DNA of 39,040 nt. Origin: Candidatus Moraniibacteriota bacterium (lineage in GTDB: Bacteria; Patescibacteriota; Minisyncoccia; Moranbacterales; UBA1568). Below the pieces are notes generated by a model. The model did not search any database and was not told where the DNA came from. It saw only the letters and a list, made by a program, of their open reading frames with translations. Position numbers and translations under genes: made by a program. Where the stretch lies: NCBI GenBank assembly GCA_903859375.1, contig CAIOMK010000016.1, forward strand, positions 1-39,040, read 5' to 3'. The first letter of the stretch is position 1; every line of letters begins with the position of its first letter. Positions 17,339 to 26,425 of the stretch are shown here, piece by piece.

Positions 17339-17856
17339 AAAAAAAATGCCTTTACGTGGCACCAAATCATCCAACATAACCTCGCCCGACATCCAATCAA
17401 TATAAAATTGTTGGTGTCGGGCGCTTCTTGCGCCCCTATAAATAAATATGTGGCTGAAGCGCCCGACTGCATGTCCCAACATGTGACGAGGTTACCGCGT
17501 CCCGGGTGAAGTAGACACTAAGTAATCCATTCTGTCGCATGTAGTTTGTGAACATGCTACCTTTTTTTTGTTGTCTGTCTGACTGCTACGACAACTTCTT
17601 TTCACCGTTCTCTGGCTTTTAGCCTTTGGAATTCAAAGAACAATTTCTCTATTTTTATTTTTGTATAAACGCGCCGATTATATTATTTTTCGGCGGAGTG
17701 TTTATGTTTGTTTTGGTCCTCGGGTCAGATCCGAGGCGGCAAAAGGTCGAGTTTACCTTTTACACTTGAACAGTGAAAGAGGTTTCAGTCACGATCAGGG
17801 GGATTCGTGGCTGAAGCTTCTTTCTCCGTTCCCCTTTGTTAGTAACGAACCTTACT
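17339..17856 (-). ncRNA. candidate large structured ncRNA (or very long structured leader), unknown class
   Basis: No plausible CDS; consensus promoter at one end, 8-T tract at the other; multiple perfect hairpins of 6-12 bp throughout. Confidence 0.55.
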
Positions 17857-17861
17857 ACGTC

Positions 17862-17890
17862 ATTATAGCAATAAATATGCCTCGGGTCAA
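17862..17890 (-). promoter_or_regulatory. strong sigma70-type promoter for the candidate ncRNA
   Basis: Minus strand TTGACC-N17-TATAAT (perfect -10, 17-bp spacer). Confidence 0.7.
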
Positions 17891-18014
17891 TCGTCAAAGC
17901 CTTTTTTCCTTTACCTTGGGCCGTTATCAGTCATAGTTTTTTATGAGCCGACAAGAAGAGAAAAGGTGTCTGATAAATAAGTCTTATCACTTTATTTTAA
18001 GCCTTATCAAAGGG

Positions 18015-19136
18015 CTAATTCTGCGACTGTTTCTGTATCAAATTTCCGAGTACCAATCGGAATGAATTTTTACTCGTTCCGATGATCCACGTATTGCCAA
18101 GAACAATATTGTCGAATGAGCTGTCCGTTGTCGGATCCACAATTGCATAACGCGTCTTCAGGGCTCCAAACGTCCCGTCATTGAAAGTCATTGCTGTCGG
18201 AATGACAAAATCTTTTCCGTAGAGAAGTGACCCGAACAGGGAAGGGAGTGACGGTTCATTCTTCTGTATCGATGATGGTAACAAAGAAGAATCTTTCACG
18301 TTGACAGTGAGCACCCTTCTTACGGTCGAACCTTCGGAAACGAAAGCTATTGAAAAGGATTCATTTACGCTCGACAACATCTCGGAAGGCAGCTTCAGAC
18401 CGAGAAGGTAGGCGAACCGGGAAAACGCGATCGGATTGTTGTTATTGTCACGAACTATGAATTCGATCGGGGCCGACTGAGCCATCGATCCGACCTTGGC
18501 AGCAGTCTCATCAAGGACCGACATGACGCCTTCTTTCGTCTGACCGACTGATTCCGTATCGATTACAAGGTAATTCGGATTAACCGAAGAAAACACTTGA
18601 AGCGGTTCCACCGGGAAAGGCGTCGGATTATCCGTCGGAGCGGACGTATCGGCAGGTTGTGTCACGGGCTGATCGACAACTCCGGAGGCAGTCTTGCTTC
18701 CGTCGTTACTGAAGAAAAAAAAGAAAACAAAAACACCAATCCCTATGACAAGTATTGAAGCACCTCCTATTATGATCCATTTCAGAGTATCCTTCGACGA
18801 ACCGCCGGAGGAAGGCATCGGCACTTCCGCCTTTTGATCGAGTTTCACGGATGTGTCTGAAACCGTGACCGGAATGTTTTCAACAAGCTCGCTTTTAGCG
18901 GTCTCAGTCGGCTGAGTCACAGAAGCGGTTACACTCTGATTTTCCAAAAAAGGATTTCCTACCTGAGCTTGGGCAGAGATGTTTGGATCGGATACAGGAT
19001 TCGCCTTATGGGTCTTTCCTGAAAGCTCTTCAAGATCGTCTCGCATCACACGGATATTACGATAATCATCCTGTGTGATTTCGGCCGACGGGGCCTTTGT
19101 TTCTTTTTTTCGGAAGAGCTTTTTAAAATCGCTCAT
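18015..19136 (-). CDS. single-TM hypothetical protein with cytoplasmic linker and extracytoplasmic domain
   Basis: 373 aa; TM WIIIGGASILVIGIGVFVFFFFF followed by low-complexity TQPADTSAPTDNPTPFPVEP linker. Confidence 0.75.
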   Translation of the reverse strand: MSDFKKLFRKKETKAPSAEITQDDYRNIRVMRDDLEELSGKTHKANPVSDPNISAQAQVGNPFLENQSVTASVTQPTETAKSELVENIPVTVSDTSVKLDQKAEVPMPSSGGSSKDTLKWIIIGGASILVIGIGVFVFFFFFSNDGSKTASGVVDQPVTQPADTSAPTDNPTPFPVEPLQVFSSVNPNYLVIDTESVGQTKEGVMSVLDETAAKVGSMAQSAPIEFIVRDNNNNPIAFSRFAYLLGLKLPSEMLSSVNESFSIAFVSEGSTVRRVLTVNVKDSSLLPSSIQKNEPSLPSLFGSLLYGKDFVIPTAMTFNDGTFGALKTRYAIVDPTTDSSFDNIVLGNTWIIGTSKNSFRLVLGNLIQKQSQN

Positions 19137-19184
19137 ATACTGTTGATATATCCTTTGTTTCTTTTTTAAAGTGTATCACTATTT

Positions 19185-19222
19185 TCGAATAATAAAAAGG
19201 GCCGGGCGAAAGCCACGACCCC
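19185..19222 (-). terminator. intrinsic terminator after pnp
   Basis: Minus strand GGGTCGTGGCTTTCGCCCGGCCCTTTTTATT. Confidence 0.6.
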
Positions 19223-19244
19223 TTCTATTTCGAAACGACTGTCC

Positions 19245-21392
19245 CTATACCGCAGAGACAGAATCTCCGTCCGTCTTCGCCTGATGAAGAGCGGCCTTAT
19301 GCGAAAGATTGATGCGACCCTGACTGTCGATCTCCTTTACGATGACCGGTATGATATCGCCGACTTTCACGACATCCTCGACTTTTTCCACACGATAATC
19401 GGCAAGTTCTGATATATGGATCAAACCTTCCTGGTTAGGCAGTACCTCGGCAAACGCCCCAAAGGTCATCAGCCGGGTGATACGTCCCTGAAAGAGTTCT
19501 CCGGCTTTTACCTCGCGTGTGAGATTATTGATCCAATCAACCGCTTGCTTGGCACTCGTTTCATCGGTAGAGGTGATGAATACCGAACCGTCATCCTCGA
19601 TATCGATTGAAACACCGGTCTCATCGATGATACGGTTGATCATTTTTCCTCCGGGGCCGATGACGTCGCGGATCTTTTCCGGATTGATATGAATCGTGAT
19701 GATACGGGGAGCGTAAGGAGACATGACTTTTCTCGGCTCGGCAATCGTCTCGAGCATCTTTCCGAGGATGAAAAGCCGACTTTCTCTGGCCTGTTTCAAG
19801 GCTTCCGCGAGGGTATCCGGAGACAGACCGTCATTCTTTACGTCCATCTGCATGGCGGTAATGCCGTCAGCCGTACCGGCGACTTTGAAGTCCATATCTC
19901 CGAAGTGGTCTTCGAGTCCCTGAATGTCGGACAATACCCGGTATTCGCCATCACCCTCAATGATCCCCATCGCTATGCCTGCGACCGGCTTCCTTATCGG
20001 AACACCGGCATCCATGAGAGAGAGCGTAGATCCGCATGTCGATGCCATGGAAGACGACCCATTCGATGAGAGCACTTCTGAGACAAGCAACATGGTATAC
20101 GGGAAATCTTCATACGAAGGAAGAACCGGCAACAAGGCCTTTTCAGCGAGTGCGCCGTGACCGATCTCACGACGGCCCGGGCCGCGCATCGGACGGACTT
20201 CCCCGACCGAGTACGGAGGAAAATTATAAAAGTGCATATAGCGCTTCTTCATATCCACCTCCATCGTGTCGACGATCATCTGGTCACCGGGGGCGCCCAA
20301 GGTCGTAACCGTAAGGGCTTGTGTTTCCCCTCGTGTAAACAGACCGGTTCCATGCGTTCTTGGCAAAACACCGACGTGCGAAGTGATCGGGCGTACCTCG
20401 TCCAATTTCCGACCGTCCGGACGCAGATTTTCCTTCAGTATTTTCTCATGAAGAATCTCATCGGAAAGCTCATCCATCACCAAAGCTGAAATCTCACCCA
20501 AACCAGCCGCTTCTACCGGATATTTTTCGGCGATAAACGACTTCATCTTCTTGCTGATTTCCGCGAACGCCGCGTCTTTCTCTTCTTTCTTTACCTGCAG
20601 AAACAAAGTTTCGGCAAGACCGGTCTCACGAAGGAACGTCTTGAGATTCTCATCGAATCCCTCGGGGCCCGAGAGCATGATCGCTTCCGACTTCGGCTTG
20701 CCGATCTCCTGACGTATCGTGTCGATGAACGATGCTATTTTTTGGACGCTTTCAAAAGCGAATCGTATCGCATCTGCCATTTCAGCCTCCGGAATTTCAT
20801 TCGCACCGGCTTCAATCATATTCACCTTATCCCTGGTTCCGGAAACCATGAGATCAAGGGCGTTATCCGCACTCTCCCTCTCTTCGGTACTCGGGTTGAG
20901 GATAAATCCGTTCCCATTGATTCGGCCGACACGGACAGCTCCGACCGGACCGTTCCACGGAATATCCGAGATGGCAAGTGCCGCCGATGCGGCAATGATG
21001 GCCACAAGATCCGTGTCGTTTTCTCCGTCGAAAGAAAGCGTGGTCGCGATGACTTGCACCTCACTTCTCATCCGTCCGTTAAAAAGAGGGCGGACAGTAC
21101 GGTCTACTGCGCGACCTGAAAGGACGGCGGCATCGGACGGACGACCTTCTCTCTTTATGAAACGCGAGCCTTTGATCTTTCCGGCTGCATAATACCGCTC
21201 TTCGTAATCAACCATCAGCGGAAAATATCCGCGTGATTGCCCGGCGCCTTTGGACATGACCGCTGTCGCCAATACGACCGTTTCCCCATAGCTTACCGTC
21301 ACCGCCCCGTTCGCCTGCTCCGCAAGGAGTCCGGTCGAAATACGGAGTTCGCGGCCGCCCAATTGGAGCGACCAACTTTTCGCTTCCCTCAT
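19245..21392 (-). CDS. pnp: polyribonucleotide nucleotidyltransferase (PNPase)
   Basis: ETVVLATAVMS, GRPSDAAVLSGRAVDRTVRPLF, THGTGLFTRGETQAL, C-terminal KH and S1 domains; start at MREAKSW (21392). Confidence 0.97.
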   Translation of the reverse strand: MREAKSWSLQLGGRELRISTGLLAEQANGAVTVSYGETVVLATAVMSKGAGQSRGYFPLMVDYEERYYAAGKIKGSRFIKREGRPSDAAVLSGRAVDRTVRPLFNGRMRSEVQVIATTLSFDGENDTDLVAIIAASAALAISDIPWNGPVGAVRVGRINGNGFILNPSTEERESADNALDLMVSGTRDKVNMIEAGANEIPEAEMADAIRFAFESVQKIASFIDTIRQEIGKPKSEAIMLSGPEGFDENLKTFLRETGLAETLFLQVKKEEKDAAFAEISKKMKSFIAEKYPVEAAGLGEISALVMDELSDEILHEKILKENLRPDGRKLDEVRPITSHVGVLPRTHGTGLFTRGETQALTVTTLGAPGDQMIVDTMEVDMKKRYMHFYNFPPYSVGEVRPMRGPGRREIGHGALAEKALLPVLPSYEDFPYTMLLVSEVLSSNGSSSMASTCGSTLSLMDAGVPIRKPVAGIAMGIIEGDGEYRVLSDIQGLEDHFGDMDFKVAGTADGITAMQMDVKNDGLSPDTLAEALKQARESRLFILGKMLETIAEPRKVMSPYAPRIITIHINPEKIRDVIGPGGKMINRIIDETGVSIDIEDDGSVFITSTDETSAKQAVDWINNLTREVKAGELFQGRITRLMTFGAFAEVLPNQEGLIHISELADYRVEKVEDVVKVGDIIPVIVKEIDSQGRINLSHKAALHQAKTDGDSVSAV

Positions 21393-21583
21393 AGATTTGA
21401 CGTCCTCGTTTGACGAGCGAAGACTCAAAGCGCAAAAATGAAACAAGAATCCCTTTCTTTCCTCATTTTTGAGATTTGAGTGATAACGCGCGTCCGAAGA
21501 CGATATCAATATTTACCCTCATCCCCACTCTACGGAGTAACAGAGGAAAAGTCAATTTGAGACAGTGCTACAAAGGCTTATTA

Positions 21584-21619
21584 AAAACAGGAACCGCCCG
21601 TGGGCAGCTCCTGTTTTTT
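21584..21619. terminator. bidirectional intrinsic terminator
   Basis: AAAAACAGGAACCGCCCGTGGGCAGCTCCTGTTTTTT. Confidence 0.75.
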
Positions 21620-21632
21620 GGTCTCTACAACC

Positions 21633-22190
21633 CTATCGTCCGCCCAAAAGGTACTTCTTCCGATCGGAAGAAAGATTAAGAAACTCATCGGCGGTCTCTA
21701 CGAGCTTGGAGCTTGCCGACTCGGCGAAACCAACCACCTCGACCCGACAACCGAACGTCCCCTGGAGATATTCCACAAGCGGTATATAATCCCCATCTCC
21801 CGACGCGAGCACGACCACGTCGAGTTTAGCCGCCATTTTAATGGCATCGACAGTTATACCTACGTCCCAATCCCCTTTTTTTGCTCCATCAGGAAATATC
21901 TGCAATTCTTTCGTCTTGACGTCATAACCGTAGGTTCCTATCGTTTCAAAGAATTTTTCCTCCGTAGCCTCCGCCGTAGTGATTCCGTACGCGATGGCAC
22001 GGATAAGTTTCCTCCCGGCAACCGCTTCGACAAGAACGCTGTTGAAATTCACTTTTTTCTTGTACACGACCCGCGCACTATGATACAGATTGGACACGTC
22101 GACGAACACCCCGACGCGCTGTTCCATGAGCTTTGCCATACGTTTTCGATCATTTATGATATATTCCCGTCGACCGACCATATAAAACAT
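21633..22190 (-). CDS. NYN-domain (LabA/DUF88-like) predicted RNase
   Basis: VGVFVDVSNLYHSAR; VGITVDAIKMA; VVLASGDGDYIPLVEYLQ. Confidence 0.88.
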   Translation of the reverse strand: MFYMVGRREYIINDRKRMAKLMEQRVGVFVDVSNLYHSARVVYKKKVNFNSVLVEAVAGRKLIRAIAYGITTAEATEEKFFETIGTYGYDVKTKELQIFPDGAKKGDWDVGITVDAIKMAAKLDVVVLASGDGDYIPLVEYLQGTFGCRVEVVGFAESASSKLVETADEFLNLSSDRKKYLLGGR

Positions 22191-22278
22191 CTTTTTTTCA
22201 CATCGGTCTTCCTGCCTTGTTTTCGTCGCGACAATGAGACAAATCGATTGCTACTCCGATTATTCCTAAAAACAAGAA

Positions 22279-22302
22279 CTGCTCCCGAAGGAGCAGTTAA
22301 AA
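22279..22302 (-). terminator. intrinsic terminator after rpsO
   Basis: AACTGCTCC-CGAA-GGAGCAGTT with A/T tracts. Confidence 0.75.
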
Positions 22303-22305
22303 AAA

Positions 22306-22569
22306 CTATAGGCCGAGTGTTTTCTTCAATCCCTTTACCGCCTTCTCGTCAGTCTTCTCGAGATAAGCGAAAAGTTTCTTTCTCTTCGCGACCATTTTCA
22401 AAAGACCGCGTCGGGAATGAAAATCCTGCTTGTTCTTCTTGAGATGAGCGGTAAGCCGCTTGATCTTCTCGGTGAACATCGCGATCTGATATTCCGGGGA
22501 ACCGGTATCCGTATCATGACGTTTGACCTCCTTGGTCACCTTCTCCTTCTGCGCATGTGTAAGCGCCAT
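22306..22569 (-). CDS. rpsO: 30S ribosomal protein S15
   Basis: TGSPEYQIAMFTEKIKRLTAHLKKNKQDFHSRRGLLKMVAKRKKLFAYL. Confidence 0.97.
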   Translation of the reverse strand: MALTHAQKEKVTKEVKRHDTDTGSPEYQIAMFTEKIKRLTAHLKKNKQDFHSRRGLLKMVAKRKKLFAYLEKTDEKAVKGLKKTLGL

Positions 22570-22763
22570 ACTCGTTCGTAAGCCATACCGTCGTGCCGTG
22601 GCAAATTGCCACGAGGCGCTTTCGCGTCTCCACCCGCACCACTGTACGCTTCACCTAAATCAAATTAACTTCTACACGATAACACGACATGGAAATATTG
22701 GCAAGCCTATCGAAAAACTGCCTTTCGGCAGTCTTTCGATTCGCAACTTTCAACATTTTACGG

Positions 22764-25220
22764 TCAAAGAATCGTGAACGCCCCGACCTTGTCGCCGGAT
22801 TGAGGCTTCATCACACGGACTCCCTGCGTTACGCGGGAAAGAAGCGGGACTGACTTGAACGGGATGCGGATAATGGTCCCCTTCTCCGAGGTAAGGATCA
22901 GATCATCCTCGATATTTGCCATCGAAGTGATAGCCGCACCGACAAGCTTACCGGTCTTGTCGGTTATCCGCATCGTCTTGATGCCGGAGCCACCGCGTTT
23001 CTGGACCTTGTAATGTTTCAGATCGGATCGTTTTCCTTGCCCGTTCTGGGAAAGAATCAACAATTCGAGGCCTTTCTCCCCCTTATCTATAACATCCATG
23101 GCAACCACCCGATCGCCTTCCCCCAGCCGGATACCACGGACTCCCGCAGCGGATCGTCCCATCGCCCGGACATCGGTCTCCTTGAATCGGATAGCCTGTC
23201 CGTCTTGGCTGGTCATGATGATATCATCCCCACCGTCGGTCGGACGGACCCAACTCAACAAATCACCCTTTTCAAGATTGATTGCGATCAGTCCGGAACG
23301 CCTTACGTTCTCGAATTCCTCAATCTTCGTCTTTTTTACCGTTCCATCGTGCGTCGCCATGAACAGATATTTCGTGTCATCGTCTTTCTTTCGGGCAACC
23401 AATTCCGTAATCTTCTCTTCAGGGCTGATCTGAATGAAGTTGACTATCGCGGCACCCTTCGCGGTCCGGGATGATTCCGGAATCTCATATGCCTTAAGCT
23501 GGAAGACTTTGCCGGTATTCGTGAAAAACAGCAGGTCCGCGTGCGTTTCGAGGGAAAGCACTATTGCGATCCGATCTTCCTCCTTGGTCACGGCACCTAT
23601 GACACCTTTTCCGCCCCTCTTTTGGACACGATATGCATCGGGGTTCATTCTCTTTATGTAGCCGTCCTCGGAAAGTGTGATTATCGCATCCTCGTTCGGA
23701 ATGAGATCCTCTTGTTTGAACTCACCGATTCCATTCGGTACGATTTTCGTTTTTCGGGCATCACCGTACTTGTCACGAAGCTCCAAAAGCTCGGTCTTAA
23801 CGGTGGAAAGAATCTGTTCACGACTCGCGAGCAACGCCTCAAGTGTCGCGATAAGCTGACGCTTTTCCGCAAGCTCATCGTCGATTTTCTGACGTTCGAG
23901 TCCGGAAAGGGTCTGCAAACGCATCTCAAGAATCGCAGTCGTCTGGCGATCCGAGAGACGGAAGTTTTTCATGAGGTTTTGGTACGCCTCCTCCTTGTTT
24001 TTTGATTTCTTGATGGTCGCGATTATCTCGTCAATGTGATCGAGTGCCTTCTTGAGACCCTCAAGGATATGTTCCCTGTCTTTTGCCTTCGCCAGTTCAT
24101 ATTCGGCGCGTCTGACGACCACTTTCTGTCGATGCGCGATGTAATATTCGAGAATCGATTTCAAACTGAGTATCTGCGGGTCGATACCGTCGACAAGCGC
24201 CAACATGTTCACGTTGAAATTCTTCTGAAGATCCGTATGGGTATACAGCTGATTCAGAACTTTTTGCGGGTAGGCATCTTTTTTGAGCTCCACGACAACC
24301 CGAACACCGTCCTTATCGGATTCGTCACGAAGATCACGAATGCCCAATATTTTTCCATCCTTGACGAGATCGGCAAGCTTTTCTATCATAGTCGCCTTGT
24401 TCGTCTGATAGGTCATCTCAGTGACGATGATCTGAAACATGCCCGCTTTCGTCTCGACGATTTCAGCTTTCGCCCGGGTCGCTATCTTTCCACGGCCCGT
24501 AGCGTACGCTTCTCGGATATCGGCGGAGTTATAGGCTATGCCCCCGGTAGGGAAATCAGGGCCCTTTATAAATTTCATCAGGTCGTCGATGGTCGCGTCC
24601 GGATGATCGATAAGGTGGCAAATCCCGTCCGTAAGCTCATCAAGATTATGTGGCGGTATGTTCGTTGCCATTCCGACCGCTATACCGACCGTTCCGTTCA
24701 AAAGGAGTTGAGGTAACTTCGCAGGAAGCACGGTCGGCTCCATGTGGACCCCGTCAAAGTTCGGCACAAAATCAACCGTATCCTTCTCGATGTCAAGAAG
24801 CATTTCCTCGGCAATCGAAGCGAGTTTCGCTTCGGTATAACGATACGCCGCCGCGCTGTCACCGTCCATCGATCCGAAGTTACCCTGCCCCCAGACAAGC
24901 GGGTATCGGAGAGAAAAGTCCTGAGCCATTCGGACCATCGTGTCATATACCGCGGTATCGCCGTGAGGATGCCATTTTCCGAGCACTTCTCCGACTACCG
25001 TTGCCGACTTGCGGAACTTCGATGTCGAACGAAGACCGGTGGACCACATCGAATACAAGATTCGACGATGAACCGGCTTCATACCGTCACGGACGTCCGG
25101 CAAGGCGCGGGCCACGATGACGCTCATCGCGTAGTCAAGATATGACTGTCTCACTTCATCGGTGATCTGTCTCTCCTCTATCCGTCCATGGATATCGATT
25201 TCATGTTGCTCCTGAGCCAT
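22764..25220 (-). CDS. gyrA: DNA gyrase subunit A
   Basis: SYLDYAMSVIVARALPDVRDGMKPVHRRILYSM; AAAYRYTEAKL; GyrA-box-like QKRGGKG. Confidence 0.97.
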   Translation of the reverse strand: MAQEQHEIDIHGRIEERQITDEVRQSYLDYAMSVIVARALPDVRDGMKPVHRRILYSMWSTGLRSTSKFRKSATVVGEVLGKWHPHGDTAVYDTMVRMAQDFSLRYPLVWGQGNFGSMDGDSAAAYRYTEAKLASIAEEMLLDIEKDTVDFVPNFDGVHMEPTVLPAKLPQLLLNGTVGIAVGMATNIPPHNLDELTDGICHLIDHPDATIDDLMKFIKGPDFPTGGIAYNSADIREAYATGRGKIATRAKAEIVETKAGMFQIIVTEMTYQTNKATMIEKLADLVKDGKILGIRDLRDESDKDGVRVVVELKKDAYPQKVLNQLYTHTDLQKNFNVNMLALVDGIDPQILSLKSILEYYIAHRQKVVVRRAEYELAKAKDREHILEGLKKALDHIDEIIATIKKSKNKEEAYQNLMKNFRLSDRQTTAILEMRLQTLSGLERQKIDDELAEKRQLIATLEALLASREQILSTVKTELLELRDKYGDARKTKIVPNGIGEFKQEDLIPNEDAIITLSEDGYIKRMNPDAYRVQKRGGKGVIGAVTKEEDRIAIVLSLETHADLLFFTNTGKVFQLKAYEIPESSRTAKGAAIVNFIQISPEEKITELVARKKDDDTKYLFMATHDGTVKKTKIEEFENVRRSGLIAINLEKGDLLSWVRPTDGGDDIIMTSQDGQAIRFKETDVRAMGRSAAGVRGIRLGEGDRVVAMDVIDKGEKGLELLILSQNGQGKRSDLKHYKVQKRGGSGIKTMRITDKTGKLVGAAITSMANIEDDLILTSEKGTIIRIPFKSVPLLSRVTQGVRVMKPQSGDKVGAFTIL

Positions 25221-25247
25221 ACGGTGTATTCGCTAAATGATCTCTCC

Positions 25248-25592
25248 TTATTTCTTTCCCGCAGCCGTCACGCCTTCATTCGAAAGTGATTGCGCCTCGT
25301 CGATTATCTGTTTGACGGATTGACTGTCCGACTGCAGATCCTTCGCTGACGACGGAAGGGAATCCTTCAGTGTCTGGATATCGGCATCGGTGTCCGAAGA
25401 ACGCAGATTGTCGCGAAGCGTCATTACCCAAAAAGAAAACACCAGCACCATGACGACCGCAACCAATCCCCAGACATATCGAAGTCGCACATGTTCCGGC
25501 TCTCCCCGTATCTCCTCTAACTTCCTCTCAATGAGCGCTTTCATATCTTTACGTTTTCTGTAGAAAAACGACTTCCATGCTTTTTCCTTCAA
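25248..25592 (-). CDS. single-TM hypothetical protein
   Basis: 114 aa; YVWGLVAVVMVLVFSFWVMTL TM segment; overlaps the upstream MBL-fold gene end. Confidence 0.6.
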   Translation of the reverse strand: MKEKAWKSFFYRKRKDMKALIERKLEEIRGEPEHVRLRYVWGLVAVVMVLVFSFWVMTLRDNLRSSDTDADIQTLKDSLPSSAKDLQSDSQSVKQIIDEAQSLSNEGVTAAGKK

Positions 25593-26208
25593 GATCTTTA
25601 TTTTTGAAATTCAATCTCGCGACTTCCTCTCCGACTGTACGACCCGTCTCTTTACAGAAATCATCGATGGTTGCGGCATCTATCGAAACGCCTTCGGTCC
25701 GATAGTGCATCGGTATGACGATCTTCGGACCGATGGCACGGATCAGTTCATCCGCGATTTTTATCGTGATCGTGTCGACTCCGCCGATCGGTACGAACAG
25801 GATGTCCACTTCTCCGATCTTTCCGACCGTCGCGCTGTCAAGCTCATGACCGAGCGATCCGAGATATGCTATCCGGACATCTTCCGAGTCAAAAACATAA
25901 ATGGTGTTTTGACCACGGGTGATTCCTCCGTCGGCGTCGCGTCGCGTCGGAAAACCGAGGACACTCACGCCTTTCGCCGCATACTCACCCGGCGTGTAAA
26001 TGATGACCGGTTCGTCCTTCAGTCCTGCAAGCGCTTCGTCGGATGGACCATAATGAGACAACAGCACGATATCCGCATGCCCGAATGGCGACCGGATACC
26101 GGTCTGTTTATCAGGAAGGTCCGTCCAGACCACTATATCCTCCGTAGCCCTTCCTCCGGGCTTCGTCGTCAGCTTAAAACAATAATCACCGTAATATTGT
26201 ATATTCAT
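25549..26208 (-). CDS. MBL-fold (UlaG-like) metal-dependent hydrolase
   Basis: MNIQYYGDYCFKLTTK...VVWTDLP...DIVLLSHYGPSD...IVIPMHYRTEG. Confidence 0.85.
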   Translation of the reverse strand: MNIQYYGDYCFKLTTKPGGRATEDIVVWTDLPDKQTGIRSPFGHADIVLLSHYGPSDEALAGLKDEPVIIYTPGEYAAKGVSVLGFPTRRDADGGITRGQNTIYVFDSEDVRIAYLGSLGHELDSATVGKIGEVDILFVPIGGVDTITIKIADELIRAIGPKIVIPMHYRTEGVSIDAATIDDFCKETGRTVGEEVARLNFKNKDLEGKSMEVVFLQKT

Positions 26209-26425
26209 GGCAGTCGTTCAAAAAAAGAAAAGATCTTCCGATCTCGAGCAAGTTTAACACGAAGGAACCTCTCCTGCCAAGAGTCTCACGGGGCCACAGG
26301 CTTGCCAAAGAAAAGAAAATGATGTACTCTTTTTGGTACGTTTCGTGGCCATGCCCACAGAGGTTTTCGAACGGCGTTTTAATTGATAACAAAGGCTCGG
26401 CGCCGGGCCTGGCAGTAGTAGCAAT

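Noticed and set aside
17339-17856. Assignment of the structured RNA as RNase P RNA or tmRNA
   Set aside because: A GACAGAATGGATTAC segment loosely resembles the RNase P 3' conserved region, but no GAGGAAAGTCC-like 5' element; no tRNA-like TTCRANNC...CCA end for tmRNA
17661-17936. 91-aa plus-strand ORF in the ncRNA region
   Set aside because: Antisense to the hairpin-rich segment and its promoter; no motif or convincing composition
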